64,000 bases of DNA from the NCBI GenBank assembly GCA_001972305.1, contig BDDD01001972.1:543983-607982 (forward strand). The letters run 5' to 3'. Below, one piece after another: positions 23,806 to 35,900 of the stretch. A program made the translations under genes and the position numbers. Each line of letters starts with the position of its first letter. Position 1 is the first letter of the stretch. Origin of the DNA: Cephalotus follicularis (Eukaryota > Streptophyta > Magnoliopsida > Oxalidales > Cephalotaceae). The notes beneath the pieces are model-generated. The model saw nothing but the letters and a program-made list of their open reading frames with translations. It did not search any database and was not told where the DNA came from.

Positions 23806-24010
23806 TGTTGTGGGATTAATTATATTTGTTATTTTAGTTAGTTTCGGATGTTTAATGGATTTTTATTAATTGTCTATTCCTGTGATTTTCGTCATTTTTA
23901 GCCGTGTTTATCCGATGTAAATAGGGTTGTTATAAACACTTATTGATAGTTTTGATGAATTAAAAAAAAAATTGAACGTTTTCTCTATTTTCTATTAGAT
24001 TTTCTGGTGG
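23805..24010 (+). mobile_element. Probable LTR remnant following the gypsy integrase fragment
   Basis: The segment beginning TGTTGTGGGATTAATTAT lies where the 3' LTR of a short-LTR chromovirus should start. It contains 'gatgtaaatagggttgttataaa' downstream of AT-rich DNA. The right edge and a partner LTR were not found. Confidence 0.45.
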
Positions 24011-24480
24011 ATTCTGGATTTTTTTACGAAGTTTAAATGTGCTACATTCGTTTTTTATAATTTCATGATGCCTTAAAAAATAGGTTGACTCCATTAAGTA
24101 ATCCTCCTTGGAAAACATATTTGCAATGCGCTTAACAGCTGGTACTACAATCTCTCTATTATCAGAAAGCCGTAACCATCCACCATCAGATTTTTTAATC
24201 TTGAGAATTTTCTTTGGCAAGCGCACTTTTCTGTCTCCTTCAACCAACCATTTAAGCTCTCACTTGTGCGCATGACGTCAACCTACTGTTTGGGCTCATT
24301 GAATCTGTGTAAAGCCTCAGTGGACCAGGACTGATGCCAATGAGCTACCCTCTCTGCCAAACTCAGGACTTGCAGCTCTAATAAATGCAAAAGAACTTTA
24401 CCAAATGGGCAATAGGCCACCTCCAAAATATCAATAAACATTCTTCTTGTGTCACCTAAAAATGGAAGCTTGCCATGCAT
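24011..24480 (-). pseudogene. Unrecognised coding-like remnant
   Basis: Two minus-strand frames look protein-like. At 24480-24283 one reads MHGKLPFLGDTRRMFIDILE and onward with helix-like Leu/Glu content. At 24247-24020 the other reads RKVRLPKKILKIKKSDGGW and SKEDYLMESTYFLRHHEI. A stop and frame change separate them. I do not recognise the family. The pieces could be one exon of a decayed host gene or of an unlisted element. Nothing similar was seen elsewhere in the window. Confidence 0.3.
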
Positions 24481-24843
24481 CCTAAAACACCATTGAGATT
24501 AAAAATTGGAATGTTTACTTACTGCCTTCACTTAATTTTCGACCTCTGTACATTTTCAAGTCTCATCCCTTAAATTGGTAAATGCGTTTCAGACAATAAA
24601 TTTAATTTGGGGGACCCATATGCATGCAGGTGAATCTAGGACGTCCATAACAAGAAAATAAATTTCGGCTAACGTATTTGTTTTCATAATTTAAATAAGA
24701 TTGTACTACTTTTTGTTCACATGATTTAACTGCATTGAACTATTAACAGAGTAACGAAGAACAGAGCGAAACTTGTTTAATCAAGATTCCCTGCAGGTTA
24801 ACATTCAGTTCGAGAACCACCTCAAGTCAATGTTTGTCAACAG
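24481..24843. other. Sequence downstream of the XS gene
   Basis: No gene or repeat seen; likely 3' flank or UTR of the minus-strand XS gene. Confidence 0.4.
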
Positions 24844-25208
24844 CTATCTATCATCAAGTTTGACAGGAGCATTTGCCAGGTCCTGAATCTCCTTCTTTCT
24901 CTTTACAACACTATATTTCTTAGTATGAAAATCAAGTCTGTCCAAGTCCTCCGCAACCCCAACGCAGCCATATGGAAGTTGCTCCACCTCATCTCCCTGA
25001 ATTCCTGCTTCCCACTTATCATTGCTTTTGCCATTGTATGTTTTCCGCTCAAATTCTATTCTCTCACGGTTATTCTCAGCAAAATACTGGTGAAGCCTCT
25101 CTGCCATTCCCAGTAAAGTAAAAGTGCCCAAAAATTTCACCACCATAATACTTTGGTCTGCAGGCTTCCCCAGGCACACCTTGATCTTTCCCCCAACAAA
25201 ACCTTTAC
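24844..25208 (-). CDS. XS-domain gene, last exon
   Basis: The minus-strand exon begins at 25208 after an AG acceptor and ends at the TAG at 24844-24846. It encodes the second half of an XS domain (KGFVGGKIKVCLGKPADQS, then FLGTFTLLGMAERLHQYF) and a charged tail ending VKLDDR. XS domains occur in the plant RNA-silencing factor SGS3 and relatives, where the domain binds double-stranded RNA. This family member lacks a visible zf-XS or long coiled coil. The exon is open throughout, joining in phase to the exon at 25621-25935. Confidence 0.8.
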
Positions 25209-25620
25209 CTGTCATTACTCATCACGTACACAACCGATAAGAGCACAATCAAAACAATGAAAACATCAGCCAGGCTTCTAAATAAGTATCCAAATTTCCA
25301 TACAGAACTTGGAAACAAATGAAAATTGGAACAATAAGACATAAGTTATGCCGCCTTCATAAATGACCAAACTTTATTGCAAATAAGGACTCAAAGATTA
25401 AAAGGCTATTGTAAACATTAGCATGTTTGGCTTATAAGACAAAAGAAACTTTATACGTTGTTGTATTTTCTAGACAATGGCAATTTTGTTTGATTTTTTT
25501 GCGATCAAGATTAGGCAGAATAAATTTTTTTGACCATTCAACAAGCATTGTGTTACCGCTGCTCTAAATTAATTTTAAAGCAAATGCATTAATCAAATGA
25601 CCACATATATATTCACTCAC
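25209..25620 (-). other. Intron of the XS gene
   Basis: 412 bp with donor GTGAGT at the 25620 end and an AG acceptor at 25209-25210; no element seen inside. Confidence 0.7.
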
Positions 25621-25935
25621 ATCTTAGAAAAGCCTCAATTCCTTCTATGGCTACAACCTTCTATACTACTGGATTGTTATTTGACATAGAAATGTTGTGG
25701 ATGACAACCAGTGGAGGCCAAAGAATCAAATCCTCCTTCTGAGCAGAAGCTTCAGCATCAGGCAAGACATAAGGAACCCAGGTTATCGTGTCATGTGGCA
25801 CAACAGTATTCCATCGCAACAAAACACATATGGCTCCGTGGAGACCCAAGTGTTCTGCTCCCAATCCAACCTTGTGAGACATAAAGGCATGTGTTACCAA
25901 GCGCTGAGTGAGTGTACATAAACTCCTTTGAATTG
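25621..25935 (-). pseudogene. XS-domain gene, middle exon (broken)
   Basis: The minus-strand acceptor catacag at 25936-25942 opens NSKEFM, and the exon continues with LVTHAFMSHKVGLGAEHLGL, CVLLRWNTVVPHDTITWVPY and EDLILWPPLVVIHN. This is the first half of the XS domain. Two lesions are visible: a short insertion/frameshift at about 25905 between KEFM and QRLV, and a TAG at 25661-25663 where a Gln codon is likely (a C-to-T change). Either would stop translation before the domain is complete. Confidence 0.75.
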
Positions 25936-26870
25936 CTGTATGGTGAAAGACACGATAATAACAGATATGAAGTGTATAAAGAATTATAATAATAGTTCAA
26001 ATAATATTGAAATCTCAACTATGTAATGAAAACGTGAATATGTCCTCAATTTACGCTAAATTCATCAATAGATGAGAGAAAATAATCTCACCTACCGAAT
26101 CAAGAAAGAGTTTTTTTTTCAAATAGATATTTAATTACAATATAAAAAACCTTACAGCTTAAGTTGCAGTCATTTAAATTAAAACTGGCAACTGAATGGC
26201 TTCATGCAGCTCTGAACTCTCTTTACCCCACCTGATCTCTTGGTAGAATCAACAAGAAACCTACCCACAAACCTTGCCTCACTTACATTTCGAGATAACA
26301 GAAAGGAGAAATATTAGACGAGGAGGGTCACCCAACAACATTATCAAATCGATTATGCATAACACAAAGTAATTCTTGTGTTCCTATTTGCTTTGGGAAC
26401 AAAATACCAGCCAACCTAATGTTCAGTCATCTGCAATTGTTACCCATCTATCTTGGTCATTGAAACTCCAGTCGTTTTGTTACCTTCACCTGATGAAGGG
26501 GTTCAAATGTAATTTTTAACAGCTTCAATCAAAAGTGTAAATTAAGGTTAAAATTCGGCTTTGAAATTATTTCCAACTATTCAAGAATTCATATCTTAGA
26601 AGTTATACACCATGTGAAACATCAAAGAGTGGACATCTCAAAAGATTTTCATGCAATGACCAAAACTAAAACTATTAGGAGTATATTCCACAATGTTTAC
26701 TTAAGGATGGTTTCACTCTGCAACCATCTACCTTGAAACAATATTAATTGCCTACATACTATTTGTTCTTCAATCTTTGGAACAAGACCCTATCCCTGAT
26801 CACTGACCAATTACACAAGGAACAATATGGCCAAGGATAAACTGCGGGGAATATGTCAATGATTCCTACC

Positions 26871-27116
26871 TGTTGATGTATCAAGGCTGCACTATATATT
26901 TTCTGTTAAAGTCAGTTTGTTTATGTCATGTTTTTTACGAGTTAACTGTTAGTTAGTGGGTTAGTGGGCAACATGTGTTTATGAAAAAGGTTTTTAGTTT
27001 GTATTTAAGTAATTTCAGTTTTTAAAAAAATGCAGAGAAGTTCCCTTCCAATATATTAAGTCTTGCTGCCTTTTTTGCTGTTAATTCTTCTTCTGTTCTT
27101 CCAATAAAAAACATCA
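26871..27116 (+). repeat. 5' LTR of the intronic copia
   Basis: 246 bp; contains 17 bp (tttttaaaaaaatgcag) absent from the 3' LTR, bordered by 'cag' in both, suggesting loss by slippage in the other copy. Confidence 0.9.
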
Positions 27117-27207
27117 TTGGTACAGAGCACTCTTAATCTTAAGGGGCTGTGAGTGACTTGTAAGATTGATTGAGAGGTGTGACTACGTCCATAAAAGCAA
27201 AGGCAAG

Positions 27208-28062
27208 ATGGAGGCAAGATCGAGTGGCTTTTCAGCAATGGCCCCACCAGTGTTTGATGGAGAAAATTATCAAACCTGGGCAGTGAGAATGAGAGCCTAT
27301 CTAGAGGGTTGTGATTTTTGGGAAGCTGTGGAACAAGATTATGAAGTTGCTCCCCTTCCTGACAATCCAACCATTAATCAAATCAAGTATTACAAGGAAA
27401 GAACAACAAGGAAAGCAAAGGCAAAGTCTTGTTTATATGCTGTTATTTCACCTGCCATTTTCAGCAGAATTATGGCTTGTGAATCAGCCAAAGATATCTG
27501 GGACTTCCTCAAAGCTGAGTATCAAGGAGATGAGAAGATCAGAAGCATGAAGGGGCTAAATCTGACCGCAGAATTCAAGAGACTGCAGATGAAGGAGTCT
27601 GAGACAATTAAGGAGTACTCTGATAAGTTGATAAGAATTGAAAATCAAGCAAGAGTTCTAAGCACTGACCTCTCTGAAAAAAGGCTAGTGCAGAAGATTC
27701 TTGTCTCCTTGCCCGAAAGGTTTGAGGCAACCATTGCCTCTTTGGAGAATACCAAGGATTTGTCTCAGATCAAGTTGGAAAAATTACAAAGTGCTCTACA
27801 AGCACAAGAGCAGAGGAGGTTAATGAGGCTGGAAGGAAGTACAGAAGGAGCTTTGCAGGCCAAAGAACAGCAAAATATAGGAGGGAAAGGCAAGAAGTGG
27901 AAAGGGAAGAAAGTGGATGGCAGTAGTGGTTCAGAAGCTGCTACAGGAGAGAACAGTGCAGACAACTCCAAAAACAATTGGAGAAGGTATTACTCATGTA
28001 AGCACTGTGGAAAACAGAATCATCCACACTTTAGGAGTTGGAAGAGGCCAAATGTAAGGTGA
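27208..28062 (+). pseudogene. Intronic copia: Gag, ends at a premature TGA
   Basis: ATG at 27208 gives MEARSSGFSAMAPPVFDGEN, then NYQTWAVRMRAYLEG and the Gag helices (CESAKDIWDFLKAEYQGDEK). A basic linker leads to the zinc knuckle YYSCKHCGKQNH. The TGA at 28060-28062 stands where a Cys of the second knuckle would be (RKCHKLGQIERLC follows in frame), so the Gag-pol frame is closed here. Confidence 0.88.
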
Positions 28063-29838
28063 AGAAAATGTCATAAGCTTGGACAAATTGAGAGGTTATG
28101 CAAAGAAAACGGAGATCAACAAAAAGGTGAGGCACATGATGCAGTCCAGCAAGAGGTAGATCAACTGTTTGTTGCCTCTTGTTTCTCCTCTAGTACTTCA
28201 TGTGACAGTTGGCTTGTTGATAGTGGTTGCACAAATCACATGACAAGTGATGAAAAGTTATTTACAGACCTTGACAAGTCATTGAAGTCAAGAGTGAGGA
28301 TTGGGAATGGGGAGTACTTAGAAGTGAAAGGTAAAGGGACTGTAGTAATAAAGAGTTGTGTTGGAACCAAGATGGTTTCTTATGTGATGTATGTGCCTGA
28401 GATTGATCAGAATTTGCTAAGTGTTGGGCAGTTGGTAGAAAAAGGATTTAAGGTGATATTTGAAGAGGGGAAGTGTTTGATCATTGACTCTAGTGGTCAG
28501 GAGCTGTTCAAGATAAGGATGCAACAAAAGAGTTTTTCTCTGAATCCTCTTAAGAAGGAGCATGTGGCATTTAAGTGTCAGGCCAGTGATTCAGAGATAT
28601 GGCACAAGAGGTTGGGGCACTTCCACCACAAAGGCTTGCTGTTCATGCATAGGAATGAAATGGCAACCGGGTTACCAAGCCTGGAGGAGCAGATCACAAG
28701 GTGCAAGGCTTGTTTGCTGGGCAAGCAGACAAGACTTCCCTTCAAGGAATCCACTTGGAGAGCTACAGAAAAACTGCAGCTGATTCATACAGATCTCTGC
28801 GGTCCACAGGTGACTCCTAAACTAAATGGCAGCAGGTATTTCATTATTTTCATTGATGATTATACCAGAATGTGTTGGATTTACTTCATGAAGCAAAAGT
28901 CAGAAGTTGCTGAGATATTTCCAAAGTTTAAGAGATTGGTCGAGAACCAAAGTGGCTGCAAGATTCAGGTCATTAGATCTGATAATGGAACAGAATACAC
29001 TTCACAGAGGTTTAATTCTTTCTGTGAAGAGGCTGGAATTGAGCATCAACTTACTGCTTCTTACTCTCCACAACAAAATGGAGTCAGTGAGAGGAAGAAT
29101 AGAACCATTATGGAGATGACTAGGTGTCAGCTACATGAGAAGAATCTACCAAAAGAATTTTGGGCAGAAACAGCAAACACAGCAGTTTTTCTGTTGAATA
29201 GACTGCCTACAAGGGTATTGGAAAAGAAGACACCCTTTAAAGCTTGGTTTGGTGTCAAGCCAATTCTAAGAAATTTGAAAGTGTTTGACTGTCTGTGTTT
29301 TTCTCATATTCCACAGGTCAAGAGGGACAAGCTGGGAGAGAAAGCTGAACTTGGGATCTTTGTTGGCTACAATTTAGTGTCAAAAGCCTACAGGATCTAT
29401 CAACCACAGACAAGGAAGGTGATCACTAGCAGGGATGTTCAGTTCCTAGAAAATGAGCAGTGGGACTGGACAGATGAGCCACAAGGCAAGCACAATGAGG
29501 TCTCACTGGAACCTGACGAGCTGGTGGATGATGTTCCAGTTAGAGGTACCGGATCTCTGACTAATATATATCAGAGGTGTAATGTGGCTATTTTGGAACC
29601 TTCATATTATAAGGAAGCTAATAGTGATCAGAGGTGGATGATTGCAATGAAGGAAGAGTTGGCTATGATAGAAAAGAATCAGACATGGGAGTTAGTAGAG
29701 AGGCCTGAAGACAAGAAGGTGATTGGAGTAAAATGGGTTTTCAGGACCAAACTCAATCCTGATGGCTCAGTGAATAAGTATAAGGCCAGGTTGGTGGTGA
29801 AGGGATATGCACAGGTTTGGGGAGTTGATTTCTCATAA
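28063..29838 (+). pseudogene. Intronic copia: protease, integrase and start of RT
   Basis: Protease-like SWLVDSGCTNHMTSD is at about 28215. Integrase shows HKRLGHFHHKGL, CKACLLGKQ, HTDLCGPQ, FIDDYTRMCW, VIRSDNGTEYTS and SPQQNGVSERKNRT. RT begins WMIAMKEELAMIEKNQTWEL and KWVFRTKLNPDGSVNKYKAR. The frame closes at TAA 29836-29838, directly before TFAPVARLDT, where a Glu codon is expected. Confidence 0.88.
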
Positions 29839-29850
29839 ACTTTTGCTCCT

Positions 29851-31075
29851 GTGGCAAGACTGGATACAATTAAAATGACTCTTTCTTTAGCAGCTCAGCA
29901 AGGATGGAAGGTGTGTCTTTTAGATGTGAAATCTGCTTTTTTGAATGGAGTGTTGCAGGAGGAGATTTATGTTGAGCAGCCAGAAGGCTTTGTCACACCA
30001 GGCCAGGAGGAGAAAGTATATTTCCTGAGAAAGGCTCTCTATGGCTTGAGGCAAGCTCCCAGAGCATGGTACAGTAAGATGGATGAGCACTTGCTGGGCC
30101 TGGGTTTCAAGAAAAGCCTCAGTGAATCCACTCTATATGTCAAGAAGTTTGTATCTAACTTAGTGGTGGTGTCTCTTTATGTGGATGATATGCTAGTGAC
30201 AGGAAGTAATAGTACTCAGATTACTGCATTTAAGCAAGAGATGATGAAGATGTTTGAAGGCAGACTCAAAATGAAGTTTTTATCTGTCAGAAGAAGTACT
30301 TAAAGGAGATCCTAATGAGATTCAACATGGAGGAGTGCAAGAGTGTGAGTACTCCAATGGGTCAAAAGGAAAAGCTACAAAAGAAGGATGGATCAGAACC
30401 TGCAGATGAAAGAGTTTATAGAAGTTTAATTGGCTGTCTTATGTATCTCACTACAACTAGGCGAGACATTATGTTTACTGTAAGTGTCTTGTCTAGATTT
30501 CTTAATTGTCCAAGTGGGTTGCATATGGTAGCTGCAAAGAGGGTGTTGAGGTGCTTGAAAGGTACTATTTCATATGGAATTAAGTTCTGCAGAGTTCAAG
30601 AGTTTAAGTTGCAGGGGTATTCTGACAGTGACTAGGCAGGATCAGTGGATGATATGAGAAGCACTTCAGGTTATTGCTTTACGTTTGGGTCGGCATGTTT
30701 TTCCTGGTGTTCAAAGAAGCAGGAAATAGTGGCTCAATCAACTGCAGAAGCTGAGTTCATTGCAGCTACTGCAACTGTGAATCAAGCATTATGGTTAAAG
30801 AAGCTGATGGATGATATGCATTTGGAGCAAGAAGAAGGCATAGAAGTATTTGTGGATAATCAAGCTACTCTGGCCATTTCATAGAATCCAGTATTTCATG
30901 GAAGAACAAAGCATTTTAAGGTCAGGTATTACTTCTTGAGAGAAGTGCAGAAGGCTGGAGAGGTGAAGCTAGTACACTATAGTTCAGAAAATCAAATTGC
31001 AGATATATTTACTAAGTCATTTCATGTTGGTCGATTTGAACTTTTAAGAGCAAAGCTAGGAGTATGCAGCACTTG
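29851..31075 (+). pseudogene. Intronic copia: RT remainder and RNase H, with deletion and stops
   Basis: RT continues with DVKSAFLNGVLQEEIYVEQP, LYGLRQAPRAWY and SLYVDDMLVTGS (the catalytic YVDD is intact). At about 30270-30300 roughly 25 codons expected between the palm and QKKYLKEIL are missing and the frame shifts. RNase H shows YSDSD, a TAG at 30634-30636 in place of Trp, then DDMRSTSGYCFTFGS and AEAEFIAATA. A TAG at 30882-30884 precedes NPVFHGRTKHF. No functional polyprotein is possible. Confidence 0.85.
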
Positions 31076-31089
31076 ATCCAGGAGGAGTG

Positions 31090-31318
31090 TGTTGATGTAT
31101 CAAGGCTGCACTATATATTTTCTGTTAAAGTCAGTTTGTTTATATCATGTTTTTTACGAGTTAACTGTTAGTTAGTGGGTTAGTGGGCAACATGTGTTTA
31201 TGAAAAAGGTTTTTAGTTTGTATTTAAGTAATTTCAGAGAAGTTCCCTTCCAATATATTAAGTCTTGCTGCCTTTTTTGCTGTTAATTCTTCTTCTGTTC
31301 TTCCAATAAAAAACATCA
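31090..31318 (+). repeat. 3' LTR of the intronic copia
   Basis: 229 bp, one substitution from the 5' LTR apart from the 17-bp indel. Confidence 0.9.
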
Positions 31319-31772
31319 CTACCATTGAAGTGAATACTGGTCAAATACCCCCTCTTAGTTACCATTGAAGTGAATTCTGGCCAAATACCCCCTCTTCCTT
31401 AAGTATAGCCATTTAACCAAAAGATAAGAGGCAAAAGCTGGGAAAACAGCAATTTATAATGATTTTCAACATATTTCAACATCTAAGATGTCTCCCAGAA
31501 AATGGCTTCATGAAGTCATGTTTTCCCACCAAGAACTAATAACCCACTGCATGAAATTGATACAACTAATTCCACCTCAACTAAAAGTCTTTACTTTCCA
31601 AAACTACATGTAGCCATGATAGAGTAACAAATAATAATCATAATCTTTGAGGTTTGCGTATACCTACTTGGTCTTGCAAGAGTGTAATACTAGGAAACTC
31701 CTTATATATGAAAATCAAGTATTGCTATTTAGAAAGCATATCTAACAGCGTATCACAGGGAAGGAAACAGAC

Positions 31773-32697
31773 CTCCTGCCACATATACATGATGCAGAAC
31801 AAACTCCCAGTATCCCCTTTCTCCGTGTATCTTCTTTGAATAGCTGAATTTACATTCAAATTTTTAGAGCACTTAAGAAAGGCTCCGTCTACCAGTTGCT
31901 TAAATTCCTCCGAGCCCCCAGATGGCTCAGACTCTGCAAGATTCACCCAAATCTTCCGAGTGGCCATCATCATTGGCATGTGCATTCTCACCATACTCAT
32001 CATTTCTTTTAAAAACTTTGTGTTGTTTGCTATAAGCAGTCCTTCTATCAGTATGGTCATCATCACTGGCATGTGCATTCTCACCATACTCATCATTTCT
32101 TTTCCAAACTTTGTGTTGTTTGCTATAAGCAGTTCTTCTATCAGTATGGTGTGACTTATGCCAGTTGAAAAAGACAGGTCTTGGAGTACCCGTACTGTCT
32201 ATACCACTATTTTTATAATATCTGATTACATGCCTTGGTGGATGCACCAGAGAACCTTACGAAGACAAGAAGTCATCAGATGCAAAATCTCTAGAATGGC
32301 CTCGCCCATCATATGCCCTTTCAGCTTTTCTATATCCTTTGCGGTTAAATGCCCCAGTCCTAGACAAATTCAAACCACTTGTCACCACTATCATATAGAT
32401 CCTCAAAGTTTGGAGATACATTCCATTTGCTTGGCATAATTGTTCTAGAATCATGATTTTGTATGTCTTTCTCCGCACTGTATTTCCTTTTTAGCACTTT
32501 ATCATATGGCTCATATACGGCATGCTCACCCTTCATTCTATGTGCTCTGACAGCCTGTCTGTGCATTTCTGAATCATATATCGTCACAGGAGGATTCTGA
32601 AATCTTTCCTTCTCAAACTCTAAACCAGTGTCTTTTCCCAAACCATAATCATTTCTAACATGTGGGATTTGATGATCCTCCGATATGCAAGTGTATG
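31773..32697 (-). pseudogene. XS-domain gene, 3' part of the main exon (frameshifted)
   Basis: Continues the coding exon interrupted by the Ale copia. In minus sense it starts TCISEDHQIPHVRNDYGLG, in frame with 37560-38948 once the element and one target copy are ignored. It then breaks at about 32390 (frame change), at a TAA at 32257-32259, at about 31945 (an extra T before WVNLAESEP) and at about 31785. A 31-residue repeat (HTDRRTAYSKQHKV...) occurs twice in tandem at 31965-32150. The last part, EFKQLVDGAFLKCSKNL and SLFC, leads into the XS domain. The lesions argue for a pseudogene, unless assembly errors explain some of them. Confidence 0.7.
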
Positions 32698-32934
32698 TAT
32701 AGAAGGAGAAGACAGTAGATTTTCTTATTTTCCCACACAAAATAGCATGAGATATCTCTATATATTTATAATTGTGTTTGTTACAATAAGATATAGAGAT
32801 AAGCTAAGTTGTTACATCAAAAGTAAATGTAGCAGATAAAGGCAATGTAACAATCAAAGATAAAACAAGTAATATCAGTTGTAACAGCTAAAATGATGAG
32901 ACTGTGAGATGATAAGCTTGTGGTTATCCTAATA
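32698..32934 (-). repeat. 3' LTR of the Ale copia
   Basis: 237 bp, identical by eye to 37323-37559; TA...TA termini. Confidence 0.93.
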
Positions 32935-32941
32935 TGCTCCC

Positions 32942-35900
32942 TCAAGATGTAGGTCGACTGACGACATGCAGCTTGTCTAGTAATTGTTCAAAACGTGCTG
33001 ATGAAAGTACCTTTGTCATAACATCTGCAATTTGATCAATAGTTGGAACATATTTGACAGTCAACAATTTTTTGGTCACTTGATCACGGAGAAAATGATA
33101 ATCAATCTCAACATGTTTAGTACGAGCATGAAAGATAGGATTTGCAGTGAGATAGGTAGCACCCAAATTATCACACCATATTGATGGAGGAGATGATAAG
33201 GTAACACCAAGTTCATCTAAGAGAGCCTTTAACCAAATCAATTCAGTTGCTGTATTAGCTAATGATCGGTATTCAGACTCGGTTGAAGATCGTGCCACGG
33301 TAGCTTGCTTTTTGGCACTCCAGGATATAAGATTGGTCCCCAAGAAAATTGTGAAACCCCCAGTGGACCGACGATCATCAATATTCCCTGCCCAGTCAGC
33401 ATCACTATATGCATTAATTGTTGTAAAATCACTGCCTTTGATTAAAAGTCCAAGAGAAAGAGTAGACTTTAGGTAGCGTAGAATACGCTTCACTGCTTGC
33501 CAATGGATGTCGGTTGGACTGTGCATGAATTGAGAAACTTTGTAGACGGCAAAGGCAATTTCAGGCCGTGATAAGGTGGCATATTGAAGTGAGCCCACAA
33601 CTTGTCTATATAGTGAGGGATCAGAGAGAGGGACACCTTCAAAACGAGAAAGTTTGGCTGAGGAAGAGATTGGCGTTTTGATTGGTTTGGCACCATCCAT
33701 ATTTGTACGATGCAGTAAATCAACGAAATATTTTCTTTGAGAGAGGATGAGGCCTGATTGATGTGGAACAATTTCTATCCCCAAAAAATAGTGTAAAGAG
33801 CCAAGATCCTTGATGGTGAATTCCTCTCTGAGGGAATTAATAACAGACTGAATAGCTTGAGAATTATTTCCTGTTAAGATGATATCATCAACATACACAA
33901 GTAAAAAGAGAACCACATTAGTATTATTGAACAAAAATAAACTGGGATCATTTTTGGATCCTGTGAAACCAAGTTTGAGAAGATAATTGCCAAGTCTTTT
34001 GAACCATTCTCTAGGGGCTTGCTTAAGACCATAGAGAGAACGGTTGAGTTTGCAAACATGGGATGGATGATCAGGATGAATGAAACCAGGAGGTTGGGTC
34101 ATGTAAACCGTTTCAGAAAGATGACCATGGAGAAAGGCATTTGAAACATCTAGTTGATGGAGGGGCCATTTTTGGGATACAGCAAGGGAGAGGATGAGTC
34201 TTATGGTGGTGGGTTTAATGACAGGACTAAAGGTGGCTGTGTAGTCATGTCCTTCTTGTTGGTGAAATCCTTTGGCAACAAGACGGGCTTTGTATTTTTC
34301 TATGGAGCCATCAGGATTTTGCTTGACACGAAACACCCATTTGCAACCGATGATGTTCATTGAGGGATGTGGAGGGATAAGGGACCAAGTGTTATTTTGA
34401 AGCAATGCGTTTATTTCATCTTGCATGGCGGAACGCCATAATGGGTTTTTATTGGCATTGTTGAAAGTTGTTGGTGCAGTAATAGAGGAGATAGAACTAA
34501 GTAGAGCTTTGGGGAGAGGGTAACGTGTAGATGGAGAAGAAGCTGTAGTTGACATGTGGCGCAAGACCATGGAGTGTGTTCGTTGAAGTTGAGGAGTTGG
34601 GGGTGTTTGAGGTATTGTTTTATCAGTACATGTTTGAGAAGAATTAGTAGATGATGGGTATTTGGTAAGGTCAACAATTAATTTGATGCCAGGGACATTA
34701 TTGGGAGAGTTAGGTGGCAAGTGGGAAAGTGGCATTGGTTTTTGTGATGAGATAGATGGATGATGACTTATTGGAGAGTTAATAGGAGATGATGTTGGGA
34801 TAGACGTGGTATTAGGTGTTTGATGTGAGATAGGTGTCAAATCAGTTGGAGAGTGAGATATTGGTCTATCTAATTGAGAGGGAGGAGTTGGAGTTGTCTT
34901 TGGAGAGTTTAAAGAGGAAGAAATACCTGGAGGAGAATTATCTTGAGGTACTAGAAGACTAGCTTGTACTGGTATAGGAAGACAAGTGACAGTGTCTTGA
35001 GTCCTGGAAGGTGAGGGTCCTAAAATGGATTGTTGAGCAAAAGGAAAATTATATTCATCAAATTTCACATGTCTAGCATAATATATACGAGTTGTAACTG
35101 GATCTAGACAGCGATATCCATGGTATTTGGGACTGTACCCTAAGAAAACACATGTAGTGGTTCGAAAATTGAATTTTCGTGTATTGTATGCACGGAGTAA
35201 AGGATAACACGCACATCCAAAAACCCTTAAAAAAAGATAGTCTGGTCTTTTTTTGAATAATTTTTCAAAGGGAGTGAGACCATTTATTGTAGGGGATGGC
35301 ATTCTATTAATGAGATAAACAGCTGTTTCAAGAGCAAAATGCCAATATTTGAAAGGGACAGAGGAGTGAGCCAAGAGAGATAGGCCCGTATCAACAATAT
35401 GACGAATTTTACGTTCAGCAGTGCCATTTTGCTCATGAGTATGGGGACATGCAAGACGATGAGCAATGCCTTTTGAAGCCAAAAACGGAGTGAGGCGGCG
35501 AAATTCACCGCCCCAGTCAGATTGAAAAGCTTGCAAGGTTGATTTAAATTGACATTCAGCAAAAGATTTAAAATTCAAAATAAGGGAATGAACGTCAGAT
35601 TTATTAATAATTGGAAAAGCCCAAGTGAACTTAGAAAAATCATCAACTAACACAAGTAAATAACGATGACCATCTAGGGATGGATTCACAGGTCCCCACA
35701 CATCACTGGACACAAGTTGTAAAGGAGACTCACTGACAGACTCTGTTGGAAGAAGTGGAAATTTTGCCATTTTTCCTAAATTACAGGCCTTACAAAAAGA
35801 AGGCTTGAAAGACGTACATGGCAAATTATTGGTCCTAATAACCCTACTGACTTTTTGGTTGAATGGATGGCCAAGACGGGCATGCCAAACAGTAGATGAT

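Larger units (their letters stand above)
26871..31318 (+). mobile_element. Ty1/copia element in the XS-gene intron, near-identical LTRs, defective coding region
   Basis: LTRs 26871-27116 and 31090-31318 start TGTTGATG and end CATCA. The target duplication ctacc (26866-26870 and 31319-31323) is perfect. A PBS-like TTGGTACAGAGC follows the left LTR (one base short of the tRNA-Met complement). A purine-rich aggaggagtg precedes the right LTR. By eye the LTRs differ by one substitution and one 17-bp indel. The element lies in the sense opposite to the host gene. Confidence 0.92.
25936..31772 (-). other. Large intron of the XS gene containing a copia element
   Basis: Donor GTCTGT at 31772 and acceptor CAG at 25936-25938 (minus sense). 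Of the 5.8 kb, 4.45 kb is the copia at 26871-31318. The rest (25943-26865 and 31324-31770) shows no gene. Confidence 0.65.

Noticed and set aside
34154-34363. Plus-strand frames within the Ale copia
   Set aside because: Shadows of the intact gag-pol reading frame.
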